In this document: positions 39,190-42,002 of the stretch, piece by piece
Layout: each line of letters begins with the position of its first letter
How positions within the stretch are numbered: position 1 is the stretch's first letter
NCBI GenBank assembly: GCA_001184395.1
Contig: LFLF01000018.1
Coordinates: 1 to 42,002 of the forward strand
Direction: 5' to 3'
DNA length: 42,002 nucleotides
Source of the DNA: Candidatus Paraburkholderia calva
Lineage (GTDB): Bacteria; Pseudomonadota; Gammaproteobacteria; Burkholderiales; Burkholderiaceae
Position numbers and translations under genes: made by a program
Notes under the pieces: generated by a model
Told to the model about the DNA's origin: nothing
Databases searched by the model: none
What the model saw: only the letters and a program-made list of their open reading frames with translations

Positions 39190-40057
39190 ATGCCCGTCGA
39201 ACTCCGTCACGTGCGATGTTTCCTGAGCGTCGTGCGCCATCTACACTTCGCGCGCGCGGCGGAGGAACTCGGCATTGCGCCGCCCGCGCTGACCCGGCAG
39301 ATTCAGGAAGCAGAGCGCCTGCTCGGAGTGCGGCTGTTTCACCGGACCAAACGCTCGGTCGCGCTCAGCGCCACCGGCGAGGCCTATCTGAACGAGGCCG
39401 TCAGTACGCTCGAGCACCTGACGCACGGCGCGGAACGGGCCGCCATGGCCGAGCGCGGCGAGTTGGAGCGCATCGTGATCGGCTATGGCGGCGGGCGGTT
39501 TACACCGACGTGCTGCAAACCGCGGTGCGCGGCTTTCGTGAACGGTATCCGCGCGTCGAGATCGGCATCAGCGAAATCGTGATGCGCGAAGCGGGCGCGC
39601 TGCTCGTCGAAGGGCGCATCGATATCGCCTATGTGCGGCCGCCGGCGCCGTATCCGGAAGGCGTCGAGGCACGCACCGCGCATTGCAACGCGTTCATCGG
39701 CGCGCTCCCTGCGCATTCGCCGTTGTGCGCGTCGGAGCGCATCTCGCCCGCCCAGTTGCGTGGGTTGTTGTTCGTCGTGCCGGAACAGGAGTCGGGCACC
39801 TTCGAGGTCGCACGGCACGGGCGGTTTCGTCCGCAGATCGTCGCGCAGCCGGACACGCTGTCCGCCGTGCTCGCGCATGTCTCGCTCGGCGGAGTGCCGC
39901 CATCGTGCCGCACTCGCTCGCGCAATGCGTCGCGGTGCCGGGTGTGGAATATCGAGGAATCGCGGGAAAGCCGGTGACGTCCGAAGTCGTGATGGTCTAC
40001 CGGCGCTTCGAGAAAGCGCCGGCGGTGCGGGCCTATCTGAAGTCGGTGGAAGCGTAG
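39190..40057 (+). pseudogene. LysR-family transcriptional regulator (two frameshifts)
   Basis: The N-terminal winged helix-turn-helix is complete (MPVELRHVRCFLSVVRHLHFARAAEELGIAPPALTRQIQEAERLLGVRLFHRTKRSVALSATGE as one open frame). A one-base change near 39,498 moves the co-inducer domain to the next frame (VYTDVLQTAVRGFRERYPRV, GALLVEGRIDIAYVRPP, PQIVAQPDTLSAVLAHVSLGG), and another near 39,893 leads to IVPHSLAQCVAVPGVEYR. About 289 codons. The 102-bp gap to the MFS gene, with AT-rich words near 39,165-39,185, would hold the LysR operator. Confidence 0.86.
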
Positions 40058-40064
40058 CTCGCGC

Positions 40065-40561
40065 TCACGCCTCTATGCGCACCAGCGCGCCTTGCGGAAC
40101 GCGCTCGAACAGATCGAGGACGTCCGCATTGGATATGGGCACGCAGCCGAACGACACGACCATGCCGATCTCCGCTTCCGCCGCCGTGCCGTGGATATAG
40201 ACGAAGCGGCGCAGCGTATCGGTCGCGCCACCGCGATTCACGCCGGGTTTCATGCCTTGCAGCCACATCACGCGCAAGAGCATCCAGTCGCGATCCGGCT
40301 CGCGCGCGTCTTCGGCGGGACCGAAGACTTCGCCAGTCGCGCGCCGTCCGACGAACACCGCCCCCGATGGCCGCCCGCGCCGATCTTCACCCGCATGCGA
40401 TGGAAGCCGAGCGGCGTGCAGCCGCTGCCCGCGCGATTGCCGCTGCCGTTGCACGCCGTGGATACGCAATAGCTGCGCGTAGCACCGTTCGCTTCGGAGA
40501 ACGTCAGGCGCTGGTCGCGGATGCTGACGTGAAGCGTGACGTTTTCGTCGTGTCGGGACAT
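40065..40561 (-). pseudogene. L,D-transpeptidase (YkuD-like; one frameshift, altered active site)
   Basis: YkuD enzymes form 3-3 peptidoglycan cross-links or attach lipoproteins. The start MSRHDENVTLHVSIRDQRLTF leads to TPLGFHRMRVKIGAG and, after a frameshift near 40,370, GAVFVGRRATGEVFGP and RFVYIHGTAAEAEIGMVVSFGCVPISNADVLDLFERVP. The catalytic Cys and the HGT motif remain, but the usual S-H-G-C-x-R is S-F-G-C-V-P: the conserved Arg is Pro. About 165 codons. It lies 7 bp beyond the LysR stop, convergent with it. Confidence 0.82.
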
Positions 40562-40602
40562 GCGATTCCTTTCGAGTGCTGTGTATGCTTCGGTCCTTCA
40601 CT

Positions 40603-41734
40603 TTAGTTCATCGATGCGGCCAGCGCTCGGGCGTAGTCCCAGTGACAGCTTTCCGCGAGTTGCATTGCCTTCGATCGGTCGCTCGGCATCGGCCAGGTTT
40701 GCGCATAGGCGGCCTGTTTTCCGGACTGCACGCTTGCATCCGGATGAAGCAGGCTCGCGTGCGGCAAGCCATACGCCATCGCGACGATGCTGCCATGCAG
40801 ACTGCTGCCCAGCCCGCACTGTGCGCGATCAGCACACAAATGTCCCACACGTTCAGCGACTCGAAGATCGTCACGTCCGTTTTCTGCATATGACGCTTCA
40901 GGCGCGCATAAACGCCGATATCGTCGTGCCACGGCGCCGCGCCCGCGCGAAACAGCACGATGCCGTCGTCGAGCGCATCCAGTTGCACGACGGTCCGCGA
41001 CAGCGTGGCGTCATCGCCGAAATCCGCGCTGAACTGCACGGCCCGATAACCGTGCAGATACGCGCGACGCACGCGCGCCACTTCGCCATGCCGCGCGTGC
41101 GCCTGGATGCGCTCATCGAACAGCATGGCGATCATCGACGCGGGATCGGGCATCAGCGGCGCCTCGATGCCGGCGTCACGCAGCAGGGATTGCGTGCGGA
41201 CATTGCCCACGGTGAGTGCTTCGGCATTGCGGAGTTTCGTCAGCACTTCCGTGCGCATTGCTTGCGCGCATACAACGAACGACACGCCGCCGACCGCCAT
41301 CACACCGATATGCGCCGCGCGCGCGAACGTCTCGCGCCCGACAACATACGGCGCGTGCGCATCGATGCCAGTGTCGCGCGAGCATACGCCGAGCGGGCGT
41401 CGGCGCTCGTGCAGTGACGGCTCGCGATCAGCGATTGCGCATCTTCGAGGTGCGCAAGCATCACGGCGGCTTCCCACGCCGTGCAAGTCAGCAATTCGCC
41501 ACCGACGTGCAGCAAGGCGACGCGCGCATCGCGCGACGATTGCGCGAGCGCCGCCAGCGCGACGACTTCATGCCCGCCCCATGCACGCAGATCGCGGGTC
41601 GCCAGTCCGGCGAAGATCGGAGCGCGGCCGGGACCACACATCGGCAAGCATGCGTTCGGCTACGTGCGAGAAAAGTAGATCACCGAAGTTTGACGGTCGA
41701 AGGCGCCGAAGAGGATGACGGAATCGGATCGCAT
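40603..41734 (-). pseudogene. Polysaccharide pyruvyltransferase-like protein (frameshifted)
   Basis: Enzymes of this family add pyruvate ketals to surface polysaccharides. The start MRSDSVILFGAFDR leads, after a shift, to NFGDLLFSHVAERML, a common N-terminal motif (NFGD). Further blocks, in changing frames: PIFAGLATRDLRAWGGHEVVALA, LLHVGGELLTCTAWEAAVML, FARAAHIGVMAVGGVSFV, TVGNVRTQSLLRDAGIEAPLMPDPASMI, FSADFGDDATLSRTVVQLDAL and, at the end, CVLIAHSAGLGSSLHGSIVAMAYGLPH, the SLHG motif near the C-terminus. About 375 codons with at least four shifts. Confidence 0.75.
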
Positions 41735-41829
41735 GAATGCCGAAGGCCCGAAGGCAACGCTGATTAATTCCACCGCTTGTGCTTGTCAGGTGTTATAGAG
41801 CGCACGTGCAAGGAGAAAGGCAAACGACG

Positions 41830-41925
41830 ATGAAGTAGCAGACGCTGGCGATGGCCGCGGATCAAGGTGCGGGGTTCGAGATTTGCCGCAAACGCACGCG
41901 ACGCGACGAGTTGCTTGACACGATG
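41830..41925 (+). pseudogene. IS5-family transposase, 5' fragment (amber at codon 3)
   Basis: The ORF begins MK-stop-QTLAMAADQGAGFEICRKRTRRDELLDTMN; the family starts MKQQTLAMAAD.. and RRDEFL.TM, so codon 3 is CAG to TAG (41836-41838). After TMNTI the expected VPWSELC is absent and other sequence follows, so the IS is truncated within about 35 codons. The leader 41,760-41,829 is IS-like but I cannot define a terminal repeat. The type is common in Burkholderia. A second IS5-type fragment is at the left edge of the window, of a different subgroup. Confidence 0.75.
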
Positions 41926-42002
41926 AACACGATCGAGATTCGCCTCGAGCAGCGCCGTGGACGTCGGCGCGGATCTGGTGGAAATCTCTTCGCCGAGGTG
42001 GG

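Overview
The window joins two blocks. Positions about 1-22,586 are most of a high-GC integrative and conjugative element (ICE) of the Trb/TraG mating-pair type common in alpha- and betaproteobacteria. Positions about 22,620-42,002 look like chromosome of a Burkholderiaceae bacterium (Paraburkholderia/Caballeronia-like; inferred from gene content, IS type and GC, not from a database search). The junction is an initiator tRNA-Met gene (22,543-22,619, minus strand). The last 13 codons of the ICE recombinase are read through the 3' part of this tRNA, so the tRNA is the integration site.

ICE layout, right to left: a 5'-truncated serine recombinase and a truncated DUF2285 gene; an AlpA-like helix-turn-helix protein; a RepA-like initiator; a PP-loop (PAPS-reductase-like) protein and a C5-cytosine methyltransferase; DUF2840, TraF-like peptidase, DUF736, lytic transglycosylase, a DPPY-type DNA methyltransferase; a relaxase; TraG coupling protein; CopG-like protein; then trbB-C-D-E-J-L-F-G-I and DUF2274. 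Nearly all are on the minus strand, and most junctions overlap by 1-4 bases (ATGA, GTGA, TGATG), so this was a tightly coupled operon. An IS5-type transposase fragment lies at the left edge.

Chromosome layout: POT peptide transporter, LysE exporter, two short-chain dehydrogenases, an RNase H-like protein, a SET protein, a spore-coat-U (fimbrial) protein, an ECF sigma factor split into two oppositely oriented pieces, its RskA-type anti-sigma factor, then a lipid-modification cluster (DUF1295, two CFA-synthase-like methyltransferases, Blc-like lipocalin, FAD amine oxidase, DUF1365), an ion channel, a DHA2-type MFS exporter with a divergent LysR regulator, an L,D-transpeptidase, a polysaccharide pyruvyltransferase and another IS5-type fragment.

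The overriding feature is decay. Almost every gene, in both blocks, carries single-base frameshifts, in-frame stops, short in-frame deletions or 15-17 bp tandem duplications. I count about 17 in-frame stops; about 15 fit loss of a Gln CAG or Trp TGG codon by C:G-to-T:A transition. This points to real gene erosion, as in a host-restricted symbiont with relaxed selection. Uncorrected assembly error could explain some one-base indels, but not the stop spectrum or the duplications. Reading frames without an obvious break are few: trbC, a shortened CopG-like protein, the HTH protein, the SET protein, a 58-residue protein, perhaps the ion channel, and DUF2840, whose frame is restored by two compensating shifts. 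If the sequence is right, the ICE cannot move: recombinase, relaxase, TrbB, TrbE and TraG are all damaged.
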